From assembly GCA_041648735.1 (NCBI GenBank), contig JBAZOO010000018.1:8775-72774 (forward strand): DNA of 64,000 bases, written 5' to 3'. The stretch comes from JBAZOO01 sp041648735. GTDB lineage: Bacteria; Verrucomicrobiota; Lentisphaeria; Oligosphaerales; CAITYL01. The position numbers and the translations under genes were made by a program. Below the pieces are notes generated by a model. The model was not told the DNA's origin. It worked only from the letters and a program-made list of their open reading frames with translations, and made no database searches. Shown one piece after another: positions 17,142 to 28,262 of the stretch (the first letter of the stretch is position 1; each line of letters starts with the position of its first letter).

Positions 17142-17558
17142 ATGGCAGGCAGGGCTCTTGCGGTCGAGAACGGTGCTGGCCTCACAAAAGCCGTCGTGCA
17201 ACTTGGCAAGAATCTTAAGTTGGAGACCAGCGAGCAGGTGCGGGTCGCCCGCCGCATTTGGGGCGCGAAGCGCCACATCGATGTTGTGCTCACAGATCCG
17301 CAAACCCGGAAAACCCTCGGCATCGAGTGCAAATACCAAGCCGGGACTGGCACCGCCGAAGAGAAGATCCCGTCCACGATTCAGGATATCGCCGCCTGGC
17401 CGATTGAAGGATTGGTTGTTTTTGCCGGCAAAGGCTTTACGGAGAACATGAAATCGTTCCTCATCGCCACTGGCAAGGCGGTGGAGCTGGAAGAACTCGA
17501 GCCGTGGCTGCGCCTATATTTTGGGCTGCCGTTTCCCCACGCCAAACCCGCCCAGTGA
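17142..17558 (+). CDS. PD-(D/E)XK nuclease-like protein, candidate restriction endonuclease
   Basis: This 138-residue protein starts at the ATG at 17142, preceded by GGAAGGGGG. It carries a PD-(D/E)XK-type core: an Asp on a strand in RHIDVVLTDP, then GIECKYQAG with the E-x-K pair about 16 residues later, and a helix with KIPSTIQDIAAWPIE. The rest is alpha/beta (GLVVFAGKGFTENMKSFL). It sits 23 bp after the methyltransferase on the same strand and has lower GC than its neighbours. The natural reading is a type II restriction-modification pair, or a DNA-repair style nuclease travelling with the methylase. No family name can be given, and the catalytic assignment is by eye. Confidence 0.65.
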   Translation: MAGRALAVENGAGLTKAVVQLGKNLKLETSEQVRVARRIWGAKRHIDVVLTDPQTRKTLGIECKYQAGTGTAEEKIPSTIQDIAAWPIEGLVVFAGKGFTENMKSFLIATGKAVELEELEPWLRLYFGLPFPHAKPAQ

Positions 17559-17781
17559 ACTCCAGCGGGGGCGCTTCCCTCCTGCCCCCAAGCCCACTTA
17601 ACCATTTGCGGACCAAAAAGATGCTGGTGATGAAAATAAATGGCTTGCCATTTTTCCGGCAAGTGATACGGTCATATTCCAAAGCTAACAAAGCGCTGGA
17701 GCGGGACGCTCGCAACCTCGCGCCCCGCATCGTGTGGTTGGGGCGCAACTGAATGGCAACGCAGGAATGGAAGGAGCGGGC
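17559..17781. other. AT-richer spacer with three inverted repeats
   Basis: No credible gene is seen in this 223-bp gap. It contains CTTGCC-N8-GGCAAG (about 17643-17663), GAGCG-GGA-CGCTC and GCGCCCC-N13-GGGGCGC (about 17720-17747). The first could terminate the nuclease-gene transcript. The latter two lie just ahead of the HEAT-repeat gene. Confidence 0.4.
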
Positions 17782-18966
17782 ATGAAAGGATTGGCTTGGG
17801 GAGTTCTACTCGGTGGCGTGGCGGTCGCGGCCGCGGTTGGCTGGCTTTTCTGGAGCCAGAACAGCTTGCAGCAGCGGCAATTGTTGGCGCTGGAGCGGCA
17901 GGCGGCCGGCGTCGAGCGGCTCACCCGGGCGTTGGGCGTGCCGGAAAGCGGCCAGCCCGCCGACCCGGCCTCGGCGGTGGCGCGGCTCGGCACGACTTTG
18001 GAGCTGGCGCAGAACTGGTTCGCGGCGCGGGCGAAACTGGTCGCCGGCAAGCGCAACGTCAGCGCCGACGATTTGGACGCCGCCCTGCACCTGAGCTGCC
18101 ACGGCGACCAGCAGATCCGCGACAGTGCCGTGCAGATCCTGGGCAAGCTGGGCGGGGCGGCGGCCGAGGCGCGGCTGCTGGAGATGGTCGAGGAGTCCAA
18201 CAACGCCCTGAGCCAGCTCTACGCGCTCAACCCGGCCCAGGCCGAGAAGATTGTTGGTGACTGGCTCAAGAGCGGCGTCAACGAGCGGATGCAGGCGGCG
18301 GTCAATGCGCTCCAGTTGGGGCGCGGCCGCATTTCGAAGGAGATGGTCGGGGTCATCCTGGAGGCGATGAAGGGGATGGGGGGCGACACCTACGGCCGGA
18401 ACCTGCGCCAGAGCCTGGGCTACATCTTGCAGAACATCCGCGACCCCCGGGTCTGCCCGGTGATGCTGGAGCTGCTGCAGAGCGAGACCGAGGAATACCA
18501 GGTCCGGAATTTCCTGAACATCCTGCTGGCCAACGCCGGCCGCCGCGAACTGCCGCTGGTGCTCAAGGCGATGCAGCAGATGAAGGGGCTGGAGCGCAAC
18601 ACGGATGTCGGCAACAACGCGTTGCAGTACTTTGGCCGGATCCGCGATCCGCGGGGCACTCCGGCCGTGATGGGCTTCCTCAAGTCCAGCAACGACTATT
18701 ACCAGCGCCAGGCCATGCAGGCATTGGCCCGCATCGGCGACCCGCTGGCGGCGCCGGCCCTGGCGGAGTTGGCCGCACGCAAGCCGAACTACGTCCAGGA
18801 GCTGCTCAATCTGGTGCAGGACAGCGGCTATCCGGGGCTGAACGTGGTGGACGGCAAGCTGCAAGTGGTCGGCGAGACGGAAATGGCGAAGCTGCTGGCC
18901 GAGCGCGACGAGCTGATCCGCCGCCTGGAGGCCGAGGAGGGGAAGGCCGGGGAATCCGCGCCGTGA
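17782..18966 (+). CDS. HEAT-repeat protein with N-terminal membrane anchor
   Basis: This 394-residue protein begins at the ATG at 17782 (AAGGAGCGGGC just upstream) with one membrane helix (LAWGVLLGGVAVAAAVGWLFW). A coiled segment rich in Gln/Leu/Arg follows. From about residue 95 the sequence is a run of HEAT/PBS-lyase-like helical repeats, for example DQQIRDSAVQILGKLGG, YQVRNFLNILLANAGRRELP, NNALQYFGRIRDPRG and YYQRQAMQALARIGDP. The tail is a charged helix ending EEGKAGESAP. Such repeats bind other proteins. It probably faces the periplasm as a scaffold, but its partner is unknown. Confidence 0.75.
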   Translation: MKGLAWGVLLGGVAVAAAVGWLFWSQNSLQQRQLLALERQAAGVERLTRALGVPESGQPADPASAVARLGTTLELAQNWFAARAKLVAGKRNVSADDLDAALHLSCHGDQQIRDSAVQILGKLGGAAAEARLLEMVEESNNALSQLYALNPAQAEKIVGDWLKSGVNERMQAAVNALQLGRGRISKEMVGVILEAMKGMGGDTYGRNLRQSLGYILQNIRDPRVCPVMLELLQSETEEYQVRNFLNILLANAGRRELPLVLKAMQQMKGLERNTDVGNNALQYFGRIRDPRGTPAVMGFLKSSNDYYQRQAMQALARIGDPLAAPALAELAARKPNYVQELLNLVQDSGYPGLNVVDGKLQVVGETEMAKLLAERDELIRRLEAEEGKAGESAP

Positions 18967-19009
18967 CCGGATGGACGCTGGCCGCTCCGGCCGGCGGAAA
19001 GGCTGCATC

Positions 19010-20236
19010 ATGGATCGGGAACGGACGGAGGGACGGGCCGCGGCCGTCGAGATCACCGACTTGGCGCTGGGCGGCGCCGGTGTCGGCCGGCTGCCGGACG
19101 GGCGGGCGGTCTTCGTGCCGTTCACGCTGCCGGGGGAACGGGCGGAGATCGCCATCACCGCCGAACACGCCCGCTTCTGCCGGGGCGAACTCCGCAACCT
19201 GCTGACGGCGTCGCCGGAGCGGGTGGCGCCAGCCTGCCCGCTCTTCGGCCGCTGCGGCGGCTGCCAGTACCAGCACGCCGCCTATCCGGCGCAACTGCGG
19301 GCGAAGCAGCGGCAGCTCCGCGAAACGCTGCTCCGGCTCGGCGGCCGGAGCGACCTGCCGGCGGAGATCCCCGCCGTCGCGGCCCCGGAGCCGTTCGGCT
19401 ACCGCAACAAGCTGCGGCTGGAACCGGCCGCCCGCGGGCGCGAGTTCGGCTTCTACGCGCTGGACAACCGGACGCTGCTGCCGGTCGAAGCCTGCCCCTT
19501 GGCCATGCCCGCCCTCAACGCTTTCCTGCCGGAGGCCCGCCGGGCGGCCCTGGCGCAAATGCGGACTCCGCAACCGCTGACCCTGCGCCAGCCGGCCAGC
19601 GGCGATCCCGCCTGGTACTTGGGGCCGGGGCCGCGGGCCGGCGGCGCGCTGCTGGAGGAGCGGATCCTGGGGCGGCCGGCCCGGGTGCCCCTGGCTGGCT
19701 TCTGGCAGGTCAATCCCGGCGTCGCCAGCCGGCTGCTGGAAACCGTGCGGGGCTGGCTGGCGGCGGCCCCGGGCGGCACGCTGGTTGACGCCTATGCCGG
19801 TGCCGGTGCCTTCGCGCTCGCCCTGGGTGAGGGCGCCGCGCAGCGGGTGGTCATCGAGGCGGACGCGGCCGCCGTGGCCGCGGCGCGGCTGAACCTGGAC
19901 GCCTGGGGGTTGGCGAAGGGCACGGAGTTCCTCGCCGCGCCGGCGGAGGCGGCCCTGCCGCGGACGTTGCGGAGTCCGCATCCCCGGCCGTTGACGGTGG
20001 TGCTGGATCCGCCCCGGGGCGGCTGCGACCCGCGGCTGTTCCGGGCGCTGGCGGCGGCGCATGTGGAGCGGCTGGTCTATGTCTCCTGCAATCCGGCGAC
20101 GCTGGCGCGGGATCTCAAGGCCCTCGGCCCGGCCTGGCGCCTCCGGCGGCTGGCGCTCTTCGACCTGTTCCCGCAGACGGCCCATTTCGAGGCCGCCGCC
20201 GAATGCGTCCCGGCCACCCGCGGTTCGCCGGATTGA
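19010..20236 (+). CDS. rlmD: 23S rRNA (uracil-5-)methyltransferase, RlmD/RumA family
   Basis: This 408-residue protein starts at the ATG at 19010 after GGAAAGG. It opens with a TRAM domain (VEITDLALGGAGVGRLPDG, VPFTLPGERAEIAI). The iron-sulfur ligands CPLFGRCGGCQYQ come next, the signature of RlmC/RlmD-type enzymes. The SAM fold has LVDAYAGAGAFALALG, the NPPR-like VLDPPRGGCDP, and the catalytic cysteine in VYVSCNPATLARDL. The last motif, LALFDLFPQTAHFEAAAE, is the family ending. It methylates U in 23S rRNA. Which uridine (747 or 1939) cannot be settled by eye, so the symbol is provisional. Confidence 0.85.
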   Translation: MDRERTEGRAAAVEITDLALGGAGVGRLPDGRAVFVPFTLPGERAEIAITAEHARFCRGELRNLLTASPERVAPACPLFGRCGGCQYQHAAYPAQLRAKQRQLRETLLRLGGRSDLPAEIPAVAAPEPFGYRNKLRLEPAARGREFGFYALDNRTLLPVEACPLAMPALNAFLPEARRAALAQMRTPQPLTLRQPASGDPAWYLGPGPRAGGALLEERILGRPARVPLAGFWQVNPGVASRLLETVRGWLAAAPGGTLVDAYAGAGAFALALGEGAAQRVVIEADAAAVAAARLNLDAWGLAKGTEFLAAPAEAALPRTLRSPHPRPLTVVLDPPRGGCDPRLFRALAAAHVERLVYVSCNPATLARDLKALGPAWRLRRLALFDLFPQTAHFEAAAECVPATRGSPD

Positions 20237-20242
20237 CCCGAA

Positions 20243-20280
20243 TCTCACCGCGGAGACGCAGAGGGTGCAGAGGTTTTTTG
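20243..20280 (+). repeat. Dispersed intergenic repeat, CACCGCGGAGACGCAGAGG type
   Basis: TCTCACCGCGGAGACGCAGAGG followed by GTGCAGAGG and a T-run lies right after rlmD. This is a widespread non-coding repeat wording, related in style to those at 2916, 48885 and 63921. No gene is seen between 20237 and 20556. Confidence 0.4.
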
Positions 20281-20355
20281 GGGGGGCGCGCCCGCGGCTT
20301 CGCCAATCGGTTTTCACCGCGGGTGTTGTTGCCGGTCGCCAAGCCAAGCTACTCG

Positions 20356-20442
20356 CACCCCTCTGGGGTGCAAAGGGATAAATGGTGACATCATCCCCCG
20401 GCTGAAGCCGGGGGCTTTAGGCTCCGGCCCCGCCGGGGCCGG
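20356..20442. terminator. Three consecutive perfect hairpins between convergent genes
   Basis: Three perfect stems follow each other: CACCCC-TCT-GGGGTG (20356-20370), CCCCCGGC-TGAA-GCCGGGGG (20395-20414) and CCGGCCCCG-C-CGGGGCCGG (20424-20442). They lie between rlmD and nifJ, which converge, so they could stop transcription from both sides. The middle hairpin also resembles REP or IS200/IS605-type end hairpins; no transposase is nearby. Confidence 0.5.
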
Positions 20443-20556
20443 GGGGCGCCGGTTAGGAAATGAAGGACGGCGCGGGCCGTGCTGGCGCCGCGCCGTTCCG
20501 TGGGTGGGCTGGCCGCCGCCGGGCTGGGGCCGGCGGCGGGCGGGGGCAGGGGTTGT

Positions 20557-24099
<3,543 letters not shown>

Positions 24100-24127
24100 G
24101 GCCTAGGTTCTCCTGGGGTCGGGGGGT

Positions 24128-24145
24128 CTGTTAATTTTTTAACAA
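24128..24145 (-). promoter_or_regulatory. Rex-type operator upstream of nifJ
   Basis: On the minus strand the 18 bp read TTGTTAA-AAAA-TTAACAG. This differs by one base from the redox repressor Rex consensus TTGTTAANNNNTTAACAA known from clostridia. It overlaps the start of transcription, immediately downstream of the predicted -10 box, which would let bound Rex block nifJ when NADH is low. Confidence 0.65.
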
Positions 24146-24154
24146 AACGTGCTT

Positions 24155-24182
24155 ACAATAGCCCGCCTTTCCCTAAACGCAA
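24155..24182 (-). promoter_or_regulatory. Promoter of nifJ
   Basis: On the minus strand, TTGCGT (24182-24177) and TATTGT (24160-24155) are 16 bp apart. The leader to the ATG at 24099 is about 50 nt and contains the Rex-type site. Confidence 0.5.
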
Positions 24183-24218
24183 TGGCGGCCGGGCCTTTCC
24201 CGAAGGGCGGCGTTGGCT

Positions 24219-25490
24219 TCAGGCGCCGGCCCCGCCAGGGGCGGGCGGCGGCGGCGGCGCGGCGGCCGTGGCCTTGGCGAGTTCGACGCCGAGCAGGCAG
24301 ATGTCGTCCTCATACTCCTTGCCGCCGCGGAAGGCTTCGGCGGCCTGGAAGATGCGCGCCAGCAACTCGCCGACCGGCAGGGTGGCGCCGGCGCGGAGGG
24401 TGGCGTCGAGGCGTTCCACTCCGAATTCCTCGTTGGCGGCGTTGGTCAGTTCGGTGATGCCGTCGGTGTAGAGGAGGAGCTTGTCGCCGGGGTGGAGGGG
24501 GAGTTGGCAGGCGGCGTAGGTGGCTTCCTCGTCCAGCCCGAGGGCGGGCCCGGCCTGGGGCTGGGCGAAGGTGACGGGGGTGACTTCGCCGCCGCCGCCG
24601 TTGTGGATGAGCCGCGGCGCGGGATGGCCGGCGGTGGCGGCCGCCAGGGTGCCGCGGGCGGAATCGACCAGGCAATAGAGGGCGGTGACGAAAATGAGCT
24701 GGTCGGGCTGGTGGAGGATGGCCATGTAGGCGCGGTTGAGGCGGGTCAGCAGTTCGCCGGGGTCGTGGGCGGCCGGCTTGAGTTCCTCGAGGAGGCCGCG
24801 GAGGATGGCGGTGACCAGGGCCGAGCGCATGCCGTGCCCCATGACGTCGCAGATCAGGAGTCCGGCCGCGGTGGGGGAGGCGGGGAAGACGCTGAAGAAG
24901 TCGCCGCTGACCGTCAGGCAGGGGCGGTAGAAGCGGGCGAAGTGGAGGGCGCCCTGCCCTGGGGCGGCGGTGGGGGGGATGACTGGGAAGTGGCGGGGGA
25001 TGAGGGCGAGCTGGGTTTCGCGGGCGAGCTTCAGGTCGGCGGCCAGCTCCTCGTTGCGCAGGCGCACCTCCTCGATCACCTCTTCGAGGCGATCCTTGAT
25101 TTTCTTGCGTTCGATGGCATAGCGGATGGTGCGGCGGAGGAGGGGTGCGTCCAAATGCCCCTTGACCAGGTAGTCCTGGGCGCCTTCCTGGACGGCGCGC
25201 CGCCCCAGTTCGTCGTCATCCAGGCCGGTGAGGAGGATGACGGGGAGGCGGGGGAGGCGGTCGCGGACCTGGCGGATGGTCTCCCAGCCGGAGGAGTCGG
25301 GGAGGGAGAGGTCGAGCAGGATCAGGTCTGGGAGGGCGGTGGCGGCGCGTTCCAGCCCTTCGGCGAGGGTGGCGCCGCGGCTGGTTTCGAAGCGGGGGGT
25401 GCCGGGCTGGAGGAGGAGGCGGCGGGCGAGGAAGAAGTCGTCGTCGTCGTCCTCGATCAGGAGCACGTGGATCGCTTGGGGTTCGGCCAT
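24219..25490 (-). CDS. Response regulator with SpoIIE/RsbU-type serine phosphatase output
   Basis: This 423-residue protein has a receiver domain at about 8-125 (VLLIEDDDDDFFLARRLL, phosphoacceptor in LILLDLSLPDSSGW, Thr in LLTGLDDDE, Lys in DYLVKGHLD). A coiled segment of about 40 residues leads to a PPM phosphatase domain from about 180. Its metal-binding motifs are present: SGDFFSVF, ICDVMGHGMRSAL, TAGHPAPRLIHNGG, LLLYTDGITEL and EYEDDICLLGVE. Such proteins dephosphorylate anti-sigma-factor antagonists to control a sigma factor or a partner switch. It closes the cluster kinase (25925) - receiver (25522) - phosphatase. Its Ala/Pro-rich tail is low-complexity. Confidence 0.88.
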   Translation of the reverse strand: MAEPQAIHVLLIEDDDDDFFLARRLLLQPGTPRFETSRGATLAEGLERAATALPDLILLDLSLPDSSGWETIRQVRDRLPRLPVILLTGLDDDELGRRAVQEGAQDYLVKGHLDAPLLRRTIRYAIERKKIKDRLEEVIEEVRLRNEELAADLKLARETQLALIPRHFPVIPPTAAPGQGALHFARFYRPCLTVSGDFFSVFPASPTAAGLLICDVMGHGMRSALVTAILRGLLEELKPAAHDPGELLTRLNRAYMAILHQPDQLIFVTALYCLVDSARGTLAAATAGHPAPRLIHNGGGGEVTPVTFAQPQAGPALGLDEEATYAACQLPLHPGDKLLLYTDGITELTNAANEEFGVERLDATLRAGATLPVGELLARIFQAAEAFRGGKEYEDDICLLGVELAKATAAAPPPPPAPGGAGA

Positions 25491-25521
25491 GGGATGGGGG
25501 CGCCTTCCGGCGGGGGGAGGT

Positions 25522-25968
25522 TCAGTCGTGCGGTGGGAGGGTGACGATTTCGAACCAGTAGCGGCCGAGGGTCATGACGACCTCGCGGAGCTTGTCGAAG
25601 GTCACCGGCTTTTGGATATAGGAGCTGACGCCGAGGTCGTAGGAGCGGAGGATGTCCTCCTCGGCGGAGGAGGTGGTGAGGACGATGACCGGGATGGAAC
25701 GCAGATCGGGATCCTGCTTGATCGCCGCCAGCGCCTCGCGGCCGTCCAGGCGCGGCATGTTCAGGTCGAGGAGGATGAGGTCGGGGCGGGGTGCGTCGGT
25801 GAAGGGGGGGCGGTGGTTGAGGTAGTCGAGCAGCTCCTCGCCGTCATTGACGATGGCGAGGGTGTTGGCGAGGTGGGAGTTCTCGAACGCCTTGCGCACC
25901 AGCATCTGGTCTTCCGGGTCGTCCTCAGCCATCAGCAGGCGGATGGGGCGGATTTTCGTCGTGGCCAT
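25522..25968 (-). CDS. Single-domain response regulator (Rcp1-like)
   Basis: This 148-residue protein is a stand-alone receiver. It starts at the ATG at 25968, inside the 3' end of the sensor kinase gene (44-bp overlap), which shows translational coupling. The acidic pocket is LLMAEDDPEDQMLVRKAF, the phosphoacceptor lies in LILLDLNMPRLDGREAL, the Thr in VIVLTTSSAEEDI and the Lys in SYIQKPVTFDKL. Length and the DPEDQMLV and YIQKPVTFD motifs fit the small receivers that pair with phytochrome-type or PAS histidine kinases. With no output domain it probably relays phosphate to the phosphatase-linked receiver encoded next or acts by protein contact. Confidence 0.9.
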   Translation of the reverse strand: MATTKIRPIRLLMAEDDPEDQMLVRKAFENSHLANTLAIVNDGEELLDYLNHRPPFTDAPRPDLILLDLNMPRLDGREALAAIKQDPDLRSIPVIVLTTSSAEEDILRSYDLGVSSYIQKPVTFDKLREVVMTLGRYWFEIVTLPPHD

Positions 25969-28126
25969 GGGTGGTCTCTTCTCCTTCCGTGTCGGTGGTG
26001 GGCTCTTGGCGGAGCGGCAGGGTGACGAGGAACTGGGCGCCGGCGCCGGGCTGGCCGGTCGCCGTGACCGTGCCGTGGTGGCGTTCGACGATCTTGCGGC
26101 AGACGGCGAGGCCGATGCCGGTGCCCTCGTAGGCGTCGCGGCCGTGGAGGCGCTGGAAGATGCCGAAGATCCGTTCCGCGTACTTGGGGTCGAAGCCGAT
26201 GCCATTGTCGGCGACGAGGATTTGGCAGTGGCCGGCGGGCGGCTCCGGCTGGAGGCGGAGGGTGACGACGGGCGGCTGCTCCGGCTTGTGGAACTTCACG
26301 GCGTTGCCGATCAGGTTCTGGAGGAGCTGGTGCATCTGGATCGGGTCGGCGTCGAGGGTGGGCAGCGTGTCCGCCTCGACCCGGCCGCCGGTCGGCTGGA
26401 GCCGCGGCTCGAGGTCGGAGAGCACGTCGCGCAGGGTCTGGTTCAAGTCGGTGGGGGTGAAGGGCTTGGCGCGGGTGGTGACGCGGGAGAGGGAGAGCAG
26501 GTCGCTGATCAGCGCCTGCATCCGGGCGACGGCCGCCAACATGCGGGCGAGGTAGTCCTGGGCGTCGCCGGCGAGCTTGCCGCCCAGCTCCGTCGTCAGG
26601 AGGTCGCCAAAGGCGGAGAGCTTGCGCAGCGGTTCCTGCAAGTCATGGGAGGCGACGTAGGCGAACTGCTCCAGTTCGCGGTTGGAGCGTTCCAGCCGCT
26701 CGCGGGCCGCCTCCAACTGGGCGGTGCGCTCGGCCACGCGCCGCTCCAGGCCGGCGTTGAGGCTGCGGATCTCGTCCTCGGCCGCCCGCCAGTCGCTGAT
26801 GTCAATCCCCGTGCTGATCAGGTGGGTGACGGCGCCGTCGGCGCCGCGGACGCCGGTGTGGATCCAGGCGATCAGCCGCCATTTGCCGGCCTTGGTGCGC
26901 CAGAGGCTTTCCTGGCGCTGAGGGAAATTGCCGGCCGCCAGCCGGGCGACGAGCGTCTGCGCCTCCTTCCCCTCCCCGGGCGGGAGGAACGGCTCCCAAA
27001 ACGGCTTGCCGAGGACGTCCGCCGCCGCCCAGCCGGTGGTGGTCTCGCATTCGTGGTTGAAGCGGACGATCCGCCCTTGTCGGTCCAGCACCACGACCAG
27101 GGCGCCGATGATGTCGAGGATCGAGCTGATGAAGTCGCGCTCCTCCCGCAGGGCGTCATGGGCGGCCTGGATTTCCTCGGTGCGTTCGGCGACCTTCTGC
27201 TCCAGCTCGGCGTTGAGCCGCCGCAGCGCCTCCTGGGCGGCGTCCCGCGCCCGTTCCAAATGGGCCATCAGCCGGGCCATGGCGTAGACGACGCCGGCGA
27301 TGAGGGCGATGCGCAGCATGTTGAACAGGGTCGCCCCCAGGTCCGAAGGGTACCAGCCCTGGCGCTCCCCGAAGATCCGCAGCCAGGCGAGCAGGGAGAG
27401 CAGCAGGGCGATGCCGGGGATGAGGGTGCGCATGAGGAAGCCGCCGGTGGCGTCGCTGGTCGCCAGCCGCATCCAGCCATGGGTCGGGCGGGCGGCAACG
27501 ATGCCGGCGCTGGCCACCACGAAGCTGAAGGCCGTATGCACCGCCATCAAGGTGAAGCGGCCGGTGAAGCCGGTCACCGCGATCACGCCGTAGAGGAAGC
27601 CGGTGAACGCCGTGAAGCCGATGGCCAAGGGAAGCAGCGCCAGCGTCTGGGCGGGCGCCGCTCCGCGGCGGCTCCGGAGATCCAGCAGCAGCAGGCTCGT
27701 GCCGACCAGCAGGAAATTGAGCGCCGTGTTGGGCGCCATCCGGCCGGGGGCCGAAGTGGCGACGGCGCCGAGCCGCTCCGCCACCAGCAGTTGGTCGATC
27801 CCCAAGTCCCAGCCGAACAGATATTGGCTGAGGGTGAGCAAGCCGAGGGCGGCCACCAGCGCCGCCGCCGCGTGGCCGGCCAGGCTCCGCCAGCGCGGCC
27901 GCCCCTCCGCCTCCGGCAGCAGCAGGGCCAGGGCGGCGCCGGCCAGGAGGAACCCCAGCGCCGTGTTGGCCTTCATCGTGACTTGGCCGGGGAGCACGCT
28001 CTTGACCGGCGCCAGGTCGAACGCCCAGCCGGCCAGCACCAGCAGGCCGACCAGGACGTTCCATCCCGCCGCCACCGCGGCCACCCCCCGGCAGACTCTT
28101 TCGCGCCGTTGCCTGCGATCCGTCAT
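25925..28126 (-). CDS. Membrane sensor histidine kinase with PAS domain
   Basis: From the ATG at 28126 (GGAGG five bases upstream) the protein has 733 residues. The N-terminal third, about 15-280, has about eight membrane helices of the MASE-like type. A coiled region follows, then a PAS domain (SILDIIGALVVVLDRQGRIVRF to LISTGIDISDW) and a second coiled coil. The HisKA domain has the phosphorylated His in YVASHDLQEPLRKLSAFGD. The HATPase domain has NLIGNAVKFH, VADNGIGFDPKY and YEGTGIGLAVCRKI. The signal is unknown. Overlap with the receiver gene shows that it heads the three-gene signalling operon. Confidence 0.9.
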   Translation of the reverse strand: MTDRRQRRERVCRGVAAVAAGWNVLVGLLVLAGWAFDLAPVKSVLPGQVTMKANTALGFLLAGAALALLLPEAEGRPRWRSLAGHAAAALVAALGLLTLSQYLFGWDLGIDQLLVAERLGAVATSAPGRMAPNTALNFLLVGTSLLLLDLRSRRGAAPAQTLALLPLAIGFTAFTGFLYGVIAVTGFTGRFTLMAVHTAFSFVVASAGIVAARPTHGWMRLATSDATGGFLMRTLIPGIALLLSLLAWLRIFGERQGWYPSDLGATLFNMLRIALIAGVVYAMARLMAHLERARDAAQEALRRLNAELEQKVAERTEEIQAAHDALREERDFISSILDIIGALVVVLDRQGRIVRFNHECETTTGWAAADVLGKPFWEPFLPPGEGKEAQTLVARLAAGNFPQRQESLWRTKAGKWRLIAWIHTGVRGADGAVTHLISTGIDISDWRAAEDEIRSLNAGLERRVAERTAQLEAARERLERSNRELEQFAYVASHDLQEPLRKLSAFGDLLTTELGGKLAGDAQDYLARMLAAVARMQALISDLLSLSRVTTRAKPFTPTDLNQTLRDVLSDLEPRLQPTGGRVEADTLPTLDADPIQMHQLLQNLIGNAVKFHKPEQPPVVTLRLQPEPPAGHCQILVADNGIGFDPKYAERIFGIFQRLHGRDAYEGTGIGLAVCRKIVERHHGTVTATGQPGAGAQFLVTLPLRQEPTTDTEGEETTHGHDENPPHPPADG

Positions 28127-28262
28127 CCCGACCTCCGGCACCGGATCCCGACTCTTGGCCCGGCCGCGGGGCGCCCCGCGGCGTGCGCATTGCCTCGCCA
28201 CACCTTGCCAGAACATACGCGTCAAGGGCGGAAAACGCAAGGCCGCGGGCGGGCGGCTGGCT

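Noticed and set aside
17690..17760. Integron attC-like site (TAACAAAGCGCTGGAGCGGGACGC)
   Set aside because: The start resembles an attC core and there are inverted repeats, but the matching GTTRRRY end, a cassette array and an integrase are all missing.
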